Shown here: piece by piece, positions 46,690 to 58,310 of the stretch
How the letters are laid out: each line of letters opens with the position of its first letter
How positions within the stretch are numbered: the first letter of the stretch is position 1
Notes under the pieces: generated by a model
Databases searched by the model: none
What the model saw: the letters and a program-made list of their open reading frames with translations, nothing else
What the model was told of the DNA's origin: nothing
From: Aquatica leii
Lineage: Eukaryota; Arthropoda; Insecta; Coleoptera; Lampyridae
Direction of reading: 5' to 3'
Assembly (NCBI GenBank): GCA_035610365.1
Contig: CM069435.1
Location: 80,633,389-80,697,388 of the forward strand
Length of the DNA stretch: 64,000 bases
Translations under genes and position numbers: made by a program

Positions 46690-49078
46690 TATTTGGAGTA
46701 TTAGCTAATAGTTAGACATCTATTAACAAATAAATGTTTGATGCTTAATTTTATTTCGATGTTTTACTTCATATAAAAAAAAATGCATAATTTTCATATT
46801 CAATTTCATACTTTCGCATACATAGTTGCATATTTTATGTTATATTTTCCATATATATGCATTTTCAAACTAATTACTTCTGTATTAATAATTCATATAC
46901 TATTCAAATATGTATTATTTGTTAAAACATAAAGTTTATGTCCAATTAAAGCATCAGGTATGTACACAGTAGTTGTCAGTTAAAATTCTATTATACATTA
47001 AAAATACCATTAGATATTAAAAATTCCAATAGATATTAAACATTCCCAAATAAATAATTTAACAATTTGTAGTGACTCATAAATTTGTTTGTTTACATCA
47101 AACGTATAAAATTTTTTATATGTTATTGTAGTTATTTTCGTAAAGAAACATCTGTGAACTTAATGTGAAATAAAATTACAACTACGTATCACTTATTGGT
47201 AACGCATTAAAAAAAAAGATATGCAATTACAATACTTGTGAAGTAAAAATTATTAATTTATAAATTAAGTGGCTGTAAAACCCCTGGAACTCTGTATAAA
47301 GCATGTTAAAGAAAATGTCTATATGATATAACTGATACAAATAAGCGAACATTTTGCTCAATGAATTTTTCTTGATGGCATACACTACTAGTGCAAAAGG
47401 TGGTTTATTGTTGAAATTGTATCTCATTAAGACTCTCGTATTAATACAGAGTTTAACGCACCTTTAAATTAATTTTTTTTTGTAAATTACAAACATTTTA
47501 ATAAAACAGCTGCTGTTTGCGTTTCTACATAATGCCACTGTAAAGCAATAATAAATTTTAAAATTTTGAGTCAAAAAATAACAACCAGCAGTTATCTGCG
47601 TATAAAAAAATAAAAGCAAATAAAAAAAAACTTACTTTAATCTCGTTTTGTGTTGCATATTTTTAGTATTCAACAAAGTACCTTTGCTATCAACTTAAAT
47701 TTAAATTTAAAAAAATTAGGCGTGTGAGCCTCATTCACATAAGCTCACGATGTAAGGGAAATTTCTTTGCTAATTAATTTCTTCTGTTTTTATTTATTTA
47801 TGAAAAAGTAAAACGTTTCTGTTCAAAACAACGCTTTACAACGAAATTAAAAGTTAGAATAACTCGTCAACATAAAGAAATTAAGATTCAAAAATATAGT
47901 TTGTTGCGACCTCTTTTTCGTTACGGTGCAACTTACAAAAATTTCAGATTTACCCTCGCTAAGTAACTTCAAAATGTGTATTTTAGGTGATAGGACTGTC
48001 GACAACGGGAGTACAATACTTTCATAAATATTTTTAAGTGCATTTTGATACAGTTACATTACTACAAAATTTCTAATTTAGATTAGTTAAATTTTAAAGA
48101 GAGCTTTTATGCAAAAATATGTCTTTAATCTATTATTGATATTTAAATAGCATTGGTTTAAAAAATATATTATAATAAGTATTTCATTTTCCTAAAAAAA
48201 AATAATCACTCACTACTAAGAAAAACAATTATTTTTTTCCGCTAGTTTTTTGTCAAATATTTGTAAATTCTTTTCCTCAATTTTAAACTTTATTTATAAA
48301 AAACTGAATTTTGCATATGATTTAAGATTTAAAAAAATCCATTTTTTAAGATCAGAATATTCTGAAAAATTTATACTGCAGAAATGTAAATAGCTATAAG
48401 CTAATAGTTACTGCAGAAATTTGTTTAAGTATAAAATTTAAATTTCTGTATACAAGATAAAAATGCGAACAGCAGTTTTCACTAAACATTCCATTAAATA
48501 TTTAAAATTTTATTAGTTGTTAAATATTCTTAAATAAGTAATTCGACAATTAGTAGTACATCGTATACAAAATATTTCTTAATATTAAACAAAGAAATTC
48601 TTTACATGATTTTAAAACCCCAATAAACTTCGGTCCATTATGAATACAATAAAGAATCAATCAGATATAGAGGGTAAAAAATTATTTTTTTCTACTTTGC
48701 GTTTATAATTACTTAATTGTGACACCGAAAACAGTTTCACAATGTAGCTCATTGTGACACCGTTTTTAGTAAAATTTTTGTTCTCATAAGTGGCAGCATT
48801 GAATTTTTTACACGAATGATGTCAAAATCACAAATATCATTTGTCAATGCGGTTAAACATATTAAAAATAGGAAAGAACTAAGAATTATTAGTATTAATG
48901 GTGTTAGTTTGAGTTGTACTGAAAAGATTTGAAAATAAACCAAATACTGTCAATTAAATAACAATTACAACCATTTACTATTAACTTTGTAAAATTTAAA
49001 TATTAGTAACAAAGAAAATTTAACGCAAAGGTGAGAAACAAACGAAATACAATACATAATGACTCATAAAGTTAATAT
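46690..49078. other. AT-rich stretch without a gene
   Basis: No coding frame supported. A small feature at 48715-48765 has two direct copies of TTGTGACACCG, with a TCACAATG/CATTGTGA palindrome between them. Confidence 0.4.
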
Positions 49079-50060
49079 TTAGTTTTCTTTTTCAGCTGTA
49101 CCAATCTGACAATTGTTGTATACATTAACAATAACACTGCACGTATCTTGATCGTGAATTGTTAAACTAGGTAGGTTCTGTGTAATAACATCATGCTTAT
49201 AATTCAAATCTTGTAGAACCTGCACAGTTACTTCTGGAGAGGTTATATCGTTTTCTACTCCAAAATTAAGGATCCGTACACTAGTAGAAGTACTCGCCTG
49301 AGGGGAATCAACAGAGTTGAACATCCGCCCTATTTCAATTTTTCTTTTTAGGGTTGTTTCAATATATCCCTCTGCTACCACAGAAGATTTCCAACCTTCA
49401 TGATTTTTAATCGACACCAAGTCTTCACCTGTATTGGCTAAGTGCGATGCGCTTCATCGTCTAAAGCAGTGTCCGGTATAACATTCAGGGTAAGCTAGTT
49501 TGAGATAGAAGGCTATAGTTTTTGGAACTTGCCCTATTTTATTAATACCAATTGGACTTCATAAGCAACGTCCATTACGGTATGTTAAAAAAAATCTTTT
49601 TGTGGTAGCAGTTACAGGTCGTAGATTTAAATATTTCTGTATTAAATGAATCCACTGTAACTCGGTAATTAAAAACATTCTTGGTGAATGCTTTTTTGTT
49701 TTAGAAATAATAACAATGATGATTTCGTCTCTAAATTTCACATCATCAACAGTCATCTTTAACAGTTCGTCTCTACGGCATGCACCAACATATCCTATTA
49801 TCAGCATAACCTGAAAATGTATACTAATACACAAAAGATTTTACACATGAGAACTAGAATCACCTTAATTGTCAGATAAGGCAAGTCATCTGCCTCTTAT
49901 ATGAAACGATCTATTTTCGAACTTGGCAGAATATTAGATTTTTTAGGTTGATAACCTATTGACTGTTGTTTTAGGAATCCTTGCAATCTCGCAAACTCTG
50001 AGATGTTTACGTTTTTATATACATTTAAGCAAGCACGTAACATATCCTACATTTGAAGGA
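49079..50060 (-). pseudogene. Crypton-type tyrosine recombinase gene with an intron
   Basis: Two exons on the minus strand. Exon A (about 50060-49864) reads LRACLNVYKNVNISEFARLQ, GFLKQQSIGYQPKKSN and DDLPYLTIK; a 53-nt intron (49863-49811) has a GT donor and TTTTCAG acceptor; exon B continues in phase with VMLIIGYVGACRRDELLKM. Catalytic positions of tyrosine recombinases are visible: Arg in GACRRDELLKMTVDDV, HxxR in TGHCFRR, the H/W region in NHEGWKSS, and Tyr in AEGYIE. The C terminus (to 49079) is low-complexity Ser/Thr/Val-rich. The whole frame is interrupted only by one TAA in exon A and two TGA in exon B, with no frameshift. Related insect proteins derive from Crypton DNA transposons. 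Loss is recent, or the stops are real variants. Confidence 0.7.
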
Positions 50061-50196
50061 TTCAAACACCTTTCTTAAATTTTTAGATTAGTCACATACT
50101 GTAATTATTAAAAGTCTCTACATGTCAAAAAGACAAATTTCTACAAAGAATTTCATATTTTTAAATGCAAAGTAGAAAAAATAATATACACACGTC

Positions 50197-50293
50197 TAAT
50201 AAGAGGAATTGTAGCACTCGTTCCATCGGAGCACTGCTCGTTGCGCTCGACGTGCTCCAAACTCACTCGATGCTACAATAAGCCCTCTTATTA
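50197..50293. repeat. Short palindromic element, 97 bp
   Basis: TAATAAGAGGAATTGTAGCA (50197-50216) faces TGCTACAATAAGCCCTCTTA (50271-50290) with TTA following; the arms match over 20 bp apart from a 3-nt insertion. The centre is unusually GC-rich (GAGCACTGCTCGTTGCGCTC). It looks like a tiny TIR element or a structured RNA; the superfamily is unknown. Confidence 0.6.
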
Positions 50294-50551
50294 ATCTTGT
50301 ATAATAATATACTATTATCCAATTGGGTGCTATAAAAATGTCATTATTCAACTCTTTTTGTTGAATAATATTTCAACAGCGACATCCATAATTTCGACTA
50401 GTGTTGGAGATATAATTTGTACCGTTGGCAATATATGCGTCAATGTCGGCACTTTCGTCATTTAGGTTAGAGTCGGAAACAATAAAGAAGTTATATGCAT
50501 TGAGTTTTATTAAGTACTAGACAGTGAGTAATAAACGCAAGTGAACTGACA

Positions 50552-50884
50552 ATGGTCATAAAAAAGTATCTCGTGCAACTTCAGCTATCTCTAGAACGTC
50601 GAGTTGGTATTGTCTATGGGTTATCTCTCTCAGTCATATTTGTAGGTAGGTTTGCCACTGCTTAATCGCTCAAAATCTCTAGAAAAGTTATATTATTTTT
50701 ATTAAAAATACAGGAGGATGTGTATGGTGCAACTTTAATAGAAAGTGCACTGCCGAGAATACACTTCAGGCTGATTTTCCAGAGGAGTTGGTAAGAACTT
50801 TCACGCAACCGAGTCTTTATTCGTTGTGATTAATACAACTTACTTTATTTCTAGAAAAATAACACACGTCGTAACAAGTGTTAG
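50552..50884 (+). CDS. Candidate three-exon small gene, PSI-like Cys motif
   Basis: Exon 1 (50552-50645) starts at an ATG preceded in frame by a stop and encodes MVIKKYLVQLQLSLERRVG then a hydrophobic VYGLSLSVIFV. A 68-nt intron leads to exon 2 (50714-50790), in phase, with GGCVWCNFNRKCTAENTL and DFPEEL. A 64-nt intron leads to exon 3 (50855-50884), ending KNNTRRNKC and TAG; total about 66 residues. All four splice sites are standard and both introns have normal insect length. The CxxCx5C spacing with Trp before Cys resembles PSI domains of plexin-type receptors. A second frame in exon 3 stays open to a GTGAGT donor near 50948, so this may instead be a frameshifted copy of a longer gene. Hydrophobic residues before the Cys motif could be a signal anchor. 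Confidence 0.45.
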
Positions 50885-51779
50885 CAACATTTTGTTCCAA
50901 CGGGTTGTGTTAGTAACAACCACGTCATCACAGCTAGTTGAGATGTCGGTGAGTAAGTATGGTTAGTTTGTTGAATGCAATCGGTCTTTTTATTAATTTT
51001 TGTTTTTATTTTCTTTTCTCACTTAAATTACTTATCCCAGGTATATGCATTGTTGTACGTTCTCTATCATTGTATGGTTGACTACTATTACTGTTCTTAG
51101 TGGACACATATTGTTGTTTTGTCTAGGTTCATTTTGAGCCCCATATTCTAATTTTATTAACATTTGTTTTCTAGATTTTCTAAGTTATCGGTAATTGAGA
51201 CTATCGTTTGCAAACCTAAGCTGGTTCAGCTCTACTCCATTTATGATGACTTTCTTGTTTAACTGTTTAATTTTTTAATATTTTTTCATCGTAAAAAAAT
51301 TAGGTGATATGGCATCACCCTGTCGGATTTTTCTATTTGAATGCCATATAAAGAAAGAGGTTGTATTAACTACTTTATTAACGATTTCACTGTTAAAATG
51401 AGATCACGTGCAAAAGTCTTTTCGAAACGTAGCTTACTCAATTTCAGAGATGTCTTGCAAGCTCGTATTTATCACTGTTTTTTTTTAAAAGCTTAGGTTT
51501 TTTTTGTTCGATGACGAAGTTTGATTACATAATTTTTCTTGCAAGTGTAATTCAAGAATGATTCTAATGTTCTCGAATAGAACTTTCGTGCTTATGAGAA
51601 ACTTTTGATTTTTTTTTTCTAGAACTTAATATAGACCTAAAAAAGTTTTACGGTAGCACTCGACCTCTTGCTCGCTTTCAACCGTCTAACTAACTTCAAC
51701 TAACTTGGCAAAGGATTAACACAGTGACTGATTACGAAAATGTAGTTTTGTGAAAATTTTGAGTTACCATCAAATATAA
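50885..51779. other. No further gene assigned
   Basis: The sequence to about 50960 is GC-richer than its surroundings, with an acceptor-like TTATCCCAG at 51041 and 18 open codons after it (VYALLYVLYHC). This may continue the small gene in another frame. Beyond 51100 nothing is supported. Confidence 0.3.
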
Positions 51780-53070
51780 GAGGACTGGTCACTCCAATTC
51801 AAATTCCAGGCAAACATATAAATACATGTGTTACCAAAATGAATAATTTTATAGGGGTATTGTTCTAGATGTTCTTTATAAAGCAACCCAATACACGTTG
51901 CTACTAGAGTTCTGTTTCATGTACTCCTTAAGTAACAGAAGTAATGAGAGTTAACCGACTCCAAAAACTAAAATTCTCGTTGCATTTCAATAATAATGAA
52001 AACAAATTAGTTAAAATTTCTCCCGCTCTGAACCATATCCGACAAATGTGCCAAACTATCTCATTAGAAGACAATTTATCAGCCAACAAGCAGATAATTC
52101 CTTTCAAAGAACGCAGTTCCTTAAAACCATATCTAAAAAAACACACAAGAGGGGTTATAAAATGTGGGTCTTATTAGGTATAAGTGGATTCATACACGAT
52201 TTTGATTTTTTTCTGGGAAAGCAAAAAATTGTAATCTTGATCTAAGAGCTGCAAGTAACGTAACTGTGCAATTGATCAAGTCATACCAGATAAGCAGAAT
52301 TATAAGCTGTACTATGACAATTACTTCAGTGATATTCCTCTTCTTTCATATTTGAAAGAACGAAGCATCCATTCTATGGCTACTATCAGGTCCAATCGCC
52401 TCCAAGAATTTATCCTTGTTTCTCAAAAAGAATTGAAAAGGAGCGACGTGGCACAACTGTGTAGCAGATTCCAGATTATAGAGATACTAAACTGAGCGTT
52501 ATACAGTGGTTTTGAGAATAAAATGGTACTGTTGATGTCTGATTTTGCAAGTTTACAGTCATTTCATAAAGAACAAAGATTTTTGAAATCGAAAAACGTC
52601 AGGAAGGAAATACTTTCTGCTGGTATTGTAAAAGTTTATAACAAACACAAGTGTGGATTTGTTAAACTCTTTGATAGAACTGTATCCTATTCATAATCGT
52701 AGTAAGACATGTTATCTCAGAATATTTTTTCGTATTTATACCACAGCGATTGGTAATATGCAACTCTTGGTTACTATGAGAACAAATGGTATTGACAAAA
52801 AATTGCTGCAATTAAGTATGTTGCATTTCAAAACCGAAATTGCGGTGTAACAAATGGACACTGAAGAAAACGCGAAATACGTTTCTCAACTGTTACGGAT
52901 CAGCTAAAAAAAGGAATCGAAAAGAATTCCCTGTTATAAAATCCAAATAGATGCGCAAGAGCACTAGCCTATTCACACCACGGACAAACAACGCTGCAAA
53001 CACCTAAATTGCAAAGGGAAAAGTTGCATAATGTGTGAAAAGTGCAAAGTTCATCTGTGTTTGTATGACT
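51780..53070 (+). pseudogene. piggyBac transposase relic, nearly full C-terminal two thirds
   Basis: The product begins with GKHINTCVTKMNNFIGVLF, then EVMRVNRLQKLKFSLHFNNN (51944-52010) and SLEDNLSANKQIIPFKERSS then LKPYLKK (52055-52140), the DEQIIPFKGRSSLKQYLPNK block (first Asp replaced by Asn). It continues GISGFIHDFDFFLGK, NYKLYYDNYFSDIPLLSYLK (52285-52345; second Asp in DNYF present), ERSIHSMATIRSNRLQ, and VDLLNSLIELYPIHNRSK (52651 on). The C-terminal cysteine-rich domain reads QRCKHLNCKGKSCIMCEKCK with VHLCL (52990-53065), almost intact. Several stops and shifts interrupt it. It is closer to complete than the relic at 5935-6592 and no terminal repeats were located. Confidence 0.85.
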
Positions 53071-53910
53071 AAAAAAAATGTTTTTAAGAATTCCATCTGT
53101 AAAGGAAAGTACTTTGCTAAGAGATCTTTTTTTCTTATCATAGTACCTACTCTTTTTCAGTAATATACGTTATTTTGTTACTTTCTTGGAATAAAACATA
53201 ATTAATTTCAAATTTATCAGATAATTACACGATGGGGCTATAAGGGACTTTTAATTGTTTATGAAGAAATAATCATTAAAATGAACAGGTGACCTTTTAA
53301 GTATTTAACAACCGAAAAAACAACAAAAAAAATTACTTTTTCTTCTAAAAATTGAGTAATAGAGGGTTAATAAGTAAGCATAACCCCTTAATTAATTTTG
53401 TAAAACGGATCACAAAATTAACCTTTGAGTTAGTTTTTCTAAGGAACGTTAAGTAAATTTGGGTGATTTTAACATATCCACTTGATTTAATGCAAAGACA
53501 GAATATAACTTTTTAATTGTTTTTAAATAAAACGTTATTTTCAACATCAATATCACTCCAAATATTATTTTACAAGAAATGTGTGATAGTAAAAGTGACA
53601 TTTTTTAAATTTAATCTAGAAAATTTTAGTTGTGAGAACGTACGAAAAAAACAGTTTGCAAACGCTTTTGAGAGAAGTTGGTGTACTAACTGTAAAAAAA
53701 AAATATTATTTTGATTATGAGAGTAAAAAACTTTTCTCGTACCAGTCGCTAAGCTAACACTCTTTTAAAAATACGAGCTTTTTTAAACTCTCACAAACGA
53801 TTGAATGCCAAAGATCTGTACAGAAGAGACCGATACAGAATGGAAATATTTAATTAGCACCAAGTCAATCAGTTTATAAAACTTTTTGGTAATTTCCAAA
53901 CAGACTGAAT
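53071..53910. other. AT-rich stretch without a gene
   Basis: The frame 53517-53714 is low-complexity. Nothing else is recognised before the hairpin. Confidence 0.4.
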
Positions 53911-53920
53911 GTTTTTTGGT

Positions 53921-54038
53921 TACTTCTAGAAGTAATAAAATGTGTTCTTTTAGGCAGTATATTCTTTTAAAACCATACTTCTTGGGTTTTAGAAGAATAT
54001 AATGCTTAAAAGAACACATTTTATTAGTTATAGAAGTA
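53921..54038. repeat. 54-bp imperfect hairpin with 10-nt loop
   Basis: The arms 53921-53974 and 53985-54038 match at 49 of 54 positions (for example AATAAAATGTGTTCTTTT in one and its complement in the other). Outside them TTTTTTGGT (53912-53920) and ACCAAAAAA (54047-54055) extend the stem after an 8-nt bulge on one side. It could be a precursor of small RNA or a foldback element. The frame 53783-54019 on the minus strand runs through it and is not a gene. Confidence 0.75.
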
Positions 54039-54055
54039 TTTTGTCTACCAAAAAA

Positions 54056-56524
54056 TATACTTTGATTTTATATGTATAGAAATCGACTTAATAAATCGTA
54101 CAAAATTTCAACTACATAAATAAGATCATATTAATCTGCGTTATGGCAAAGCTACTTTATACAAAGCTACTTAAACAGGAGATTTTTAAAAGAAAACCAA
54201 AATCGGAATGAATAAAAGATTATTCTGAAGACTATTGCTTTTAAAAACTGGAATTTGTGGACATTTTATAACGCTTAAAGAAGTTGTAGAAACGTTGAAA
54301 AAGCAGCTTTGTAACTAGTCTTAAAAATTGGTTTAATTTAATACAAAAATGAATTAATCTTATAAAAGAACATTTTGAAAAATATTAAACTTGTTCTAAA
54401 ATGATTTTGTGCTTATTGTTTTGGAAGTTTTGGATTGTTGCTTGTTAAAGACAATTTTTGTACACACGAAGTTTATTTATGTTTTTTAAATTTTGAATTT
54501 CAACTGTAATCTGAAATTATTCGTAACGCAATAATGTATCTGTTGAATAAAATAACACACAACAAACAAACACAATTTTGTTAAGCATAGGTGGTTTTTA
54601 AGAAGTGACCCTTTTCGTATCTGTTTATGTATGAAGTAATTCTTGAGTACATAAAAATATGATCCTGAAATTTTGTTAAATAAAAACCAATGTTTTTTTA
54701 TTTAAAGTATACGTTGTTACAAAGCGTGCGATAAATATTTAATTAACTAAAGCTCTATCAAAATTATCTTTAGTTTTTATAATTTAATTCCATCTAAATG
54801 CGCATTTTTTCGCAAAACTCAATTGTTCAGGAGCCCGTTTTAAACGAAATTAATTCTATAAATAACGGCAAATTAAAAATTCATTCGAACACTGTCTGAG
54901 AGTTTTTATCGAACGTTTTCACAATTAGGCCAATCTTTAATTTTAATTATGAGCCGCACTTGAACATTACTCTTAACGACTTCAAGAATTATAATCGTCT
55001 GTAAAATAAATCCCCAAAAAAGTCACACAATTTATACTTCACTGCTGTTTTATGTCAATCAACAAAAATCCTGCTACTTACTTCAAAGGTCTTTGACCTT
55101 TACGTTTTTTTCTTTTTGAATAAACTATCATTGTTTACTAAATATATGCTTAAATTATCTTAAGTTTACAGATTCGTTTAGTGTTGACACACACGATACA
55201 GCATAGATTTTCCTTTATACATATTCTCATACACCTTTAATATCGACAGTTTCAATATTTACCTCCATTACTAGTTCGATAGATAGTGATTGTCGGATAT
55301 TAACCCCAATAATCTTATCAGCAAAAAAACTAACACAATTTTCCCTTTTACATACTATTTTTTAAAGTAAATGTTTACTCATCACACGAGTCATAATTTA
55401 ATCAAAAGAATCTTTCTATTTCTAAAGCCGAGTTTATCACACTTAAGTCGTAAAAAGAAAATATTTAAAAAATGCTTATTAAGTTAAAATGTGTCCGGTA
55501 GTCGTACAAATATTCAAAGTAATTGAATATTGGCTTCGCATACAAATCTTAGCTAATGCGGCAGCACATTAATATTTTAATTCTATTTATGTTTATTCGC
55601 CGAAGTACTTAAATATTTTTTTAAAAGAAGGTTAGTAAACAATTGTTTACAGAAGTAAATTTGTCAGTCAGAAACAAAGCTTTTTAGAAAAATGGCACAG
55701 TAACTCGATTTATTAACTTGAGCACAAGATGAAAGTTAACTTATTTAAAATGTATTTTCTGTACGTTTTTATTTAACAATGATTTATAAAAGAATGCAGA
55801 TTTTATTAAAGAATTCTTTGTTTCAACGGATGAATTTATTAAAGCTACTAGAACTATTACTTTTTACGAACTTATCGTAACTGCTTTTGCTTTCTTTCGT
55901 GCTTTAAAATGTGTTTTAGTACTTATTAAAGAAGTTTAAATAAGTAATGTAAATGTAACTTTACTGTTCTCGATATTTTACCATTTAAATATAATAGGAT
56001 AGAGATACTAAATAAAAATGTATATCAGATTTAAACTAGTTACTACTAAGTAAACTACTATCCTATAGTCAAATCTGCACATTCGTATTATACAGATCAG
56101 TAGTAAGAGCAAACGCATTTCTAAAAAATTGAAAACTCAATCTAGTCAAAACGTAGTAAAAAAAAGTAAATTTAAGCTTTAGTTGTAAGAACGTAGTTCT
56201 CCATTTTCTGCTAAAAATCATTTTTTCTTATTTTAAGAATTATTTAAGTATTTAAAAAACTTTTCAAAACTTCAAAAAAAAGTACTAACAATTCTTAAAT
56301 TAACTTACTATCAAAAACGATTGGCGCAGTTATAAAAGACGTAACTACTTTATTAAAGCACAACGTACTAATTATTAAGAAATCTAGTGATTCTAAATTT
56401 AAATAACGAATTCTTAATCTATACTACAAAGATATTTCTTTCAGTGTACTACAGTACAGCGTACTCTTTTTGTTGATAAAAACTATATACATACCTAACA
56501 CATTTCTTCATAATCGCAATTATA
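54056..56524. other. AT-rich stretch without a gene
   Basis: No coding frame above background and no recognised repeat. Confidence 0.45.
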
Positions 56525-56754
56525 TACTGGCCTCCATATGTAAATGAACACCCAGTAAACATTGATAAATTTGAATAAAATTTTTAGGAAACATTATTTT
56601 ATTCGTACTTAGAAATAATGAAAATTTTATTAAGATACAATTTTTGCACTATTATGAATACTTGAAATAAGCGAATCAATAGTAGCTGTGGTATCATCGA
56701 CTCACAATCTTCTAAAATCCGTTGTTGGAGAACGTTTACACTGTTTGGAGTTGA

Positions 56755-57490
56755 TTATAAATTATTGATCCTGCGTGCTATCATATCCCACACGTGTTCG
56801 ATTAGTGATAAGTCTGACGAACCAGAAGGCCATTGAAGACAATCAACATTAGCGATTTCCAGAAACTCTGTTGCAACCCTAGGAATATGTGGCCACGCAT
56901 TATCTTGCTGATAAATTGGATTTTGTAGTTGCTGATATAAAACTAACACTGGTTCCAGCTCGTAACTGATGTAATCAGTTGGCTTTAACGTTTCTCAAAT
57001 ATATCTATTTTCATGACAAATAGTCCTCCATTCCACCACACCTTGAGTAAGAATGTTGTTTTTACAGAAAACTATTTTTCTGCAGCCATCATAAGCCTAT
57101 AAACAGAATCGAGATTTATCACTAAAAAATACTCTTTTCTGTTTCATTACACTACAATAACCTTGCCGGTATGACCTAAACCCAGAAAATCAAATTCTTT
57201 GATAGAGATTTGTTGATTAACTAAACCTTTCCACCTATCACCAATTTCCAGTGTCTATGTAAAACGGTCCCAAACAGCCAAAAAGCAGAATCGCCACAAT
57301 GTATTTGGAACGTCCATGTCGTAAAGGTCTTCGTTCCTCATTATTTTTTGTTACACGACCAACAACTTCACGAATTGACAATCTAGCTTCTCGTGGACAG
57401 ATTATTCTACCACGTTCGAACTCAGTTACTTGATTAAAACTAGCACGTTCCCGAACAAGAGTAATCTTGTTACACTCTAGCAACACTAAC
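56755..57490 (-). pseudogene. Tc1-like transposase (DD34E) pseudogene
   Basis: The minus strand reads an N-terminal HTH piece, FNQVTEFERGRIICPREARL then SIREVVGRV (57440-57350), followed by a damaged middle with FSDKSRFCL (about 57130), the first catalytic Asp, and a C-terminal frame (56949-56755) with YQQDNAWPHIPRVATEF and LIEHVWDMIARRINNL. The Asp in QQDNA and Glu in IEHVWD are separated by 34 residues, the DD34E spacing of Tc1. Several stops and shifts lie between 57240 and 56950. Confidence 0.85.
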
Positions 57491-57594
57491 TAATTTCTTA
57501 AGTACGCTTTATAATGACAACTAAGTAAATAATGTTAACGTAAAAAGAAAACATTTTTAATCTTTTTGCCTTTGGTACATTTACTGAATAACAT

Positions 57595-57780
57595 TTACCA
57601 CTCCGAAGATGCAAGCTGCACGGTCTTGCAAAACGTCAGTTTGTTTGGGTTCATAAACGACCATACGGCAAAAGCCAAGTTCTACTTGTTGTTTTGGCAC
57701 TCAAGGAGAGATTAGGACCAAGCCTAAAAAGTCTGGGTGTTCAAATACGACGCGGTCTAAGCTGGAACGTCCCTAATAAT
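57595..57780 (+). repeat. Family A Penelope-like unit nested in Tc1
   Basis: A single unit in plus orientation: ATTTACCACTCCGAAGATGC, a GCAAG/CTTGC stem, AAAACG, GTTTGTTTGGGTTCATAAAC, AGGACCAAGCCTAA, GGGTGTTCAAATACGACGCG and GTCTAAGC. It shows the intact unit start that the foldback copies partly lack. No clear target duplication was seen. Confidence 0.7.
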
Positions 57781-58310
57781 TAGTTGTATCTTGCTGAAAT
57801 TGTCATCGTTTCTTAGTACGAATAAAATACTTGTTTTCTAAAAATTTTATTTGAAATTGCTTACGTTTTGCTAGGTGTTCATTTACTTACGGCGGCCAGC
57901 ATATTAACACTGCAAAATGTAAAACACCTAAGCTAAACAGTAAAACTGTACCATTGTAACGGTGAAATGTAAACAGCCACGTATTACGTACATTATAAAA
58001 TTTTTTTATTACGTAATAGTGTAATGTGGTACAATAATAAAGCAGCAAGTTGATATAGCACCGTTTAATGAAAAAACAACATTAACCATATATGTCGACT
58101 GCACTTAGCAAATTGTGACAAGAGGCGTTTATTTCAAAAATAAGTAGCGCAAGTCGGCAACCAATACCGCGGCTGAAAAGTATGTTGCCTATCACACTTA
58201 CCATAATAAAATTCTCACTGCCGTATCGCACTTCGTTTCAGGTAGGTATTATTAATTTTCATCGTAACAAAGGCTAAGTTCAACAAGTTCTACTATAAAT
58301 TTAACTAGAG

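Larger units (their letters stand above)
56525..57901 (-). mobile_element. Tc1-type DNA transposon with TIRs, TA sites and nested repeat
   Basis: The left end (TACTGGCC from 56525, then GTAAATGAACACCCAGTAAA) and the reverse complement of the right end (TGCTGGCC, then GTAAATGAACACCTAGCAAA) align for about 110 bp with scattered changes, including AATAAAATTTTTAG and ATTTTATTCGTACT. TA lies outside both ends (56523-56524 and 57902-57903). Size, TIRs and transposase type fit Tc1. A family A Penelope-like repeat unit sits inside the right part (57595-57780), showing that unit arrived later. Confidence 0.8.
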
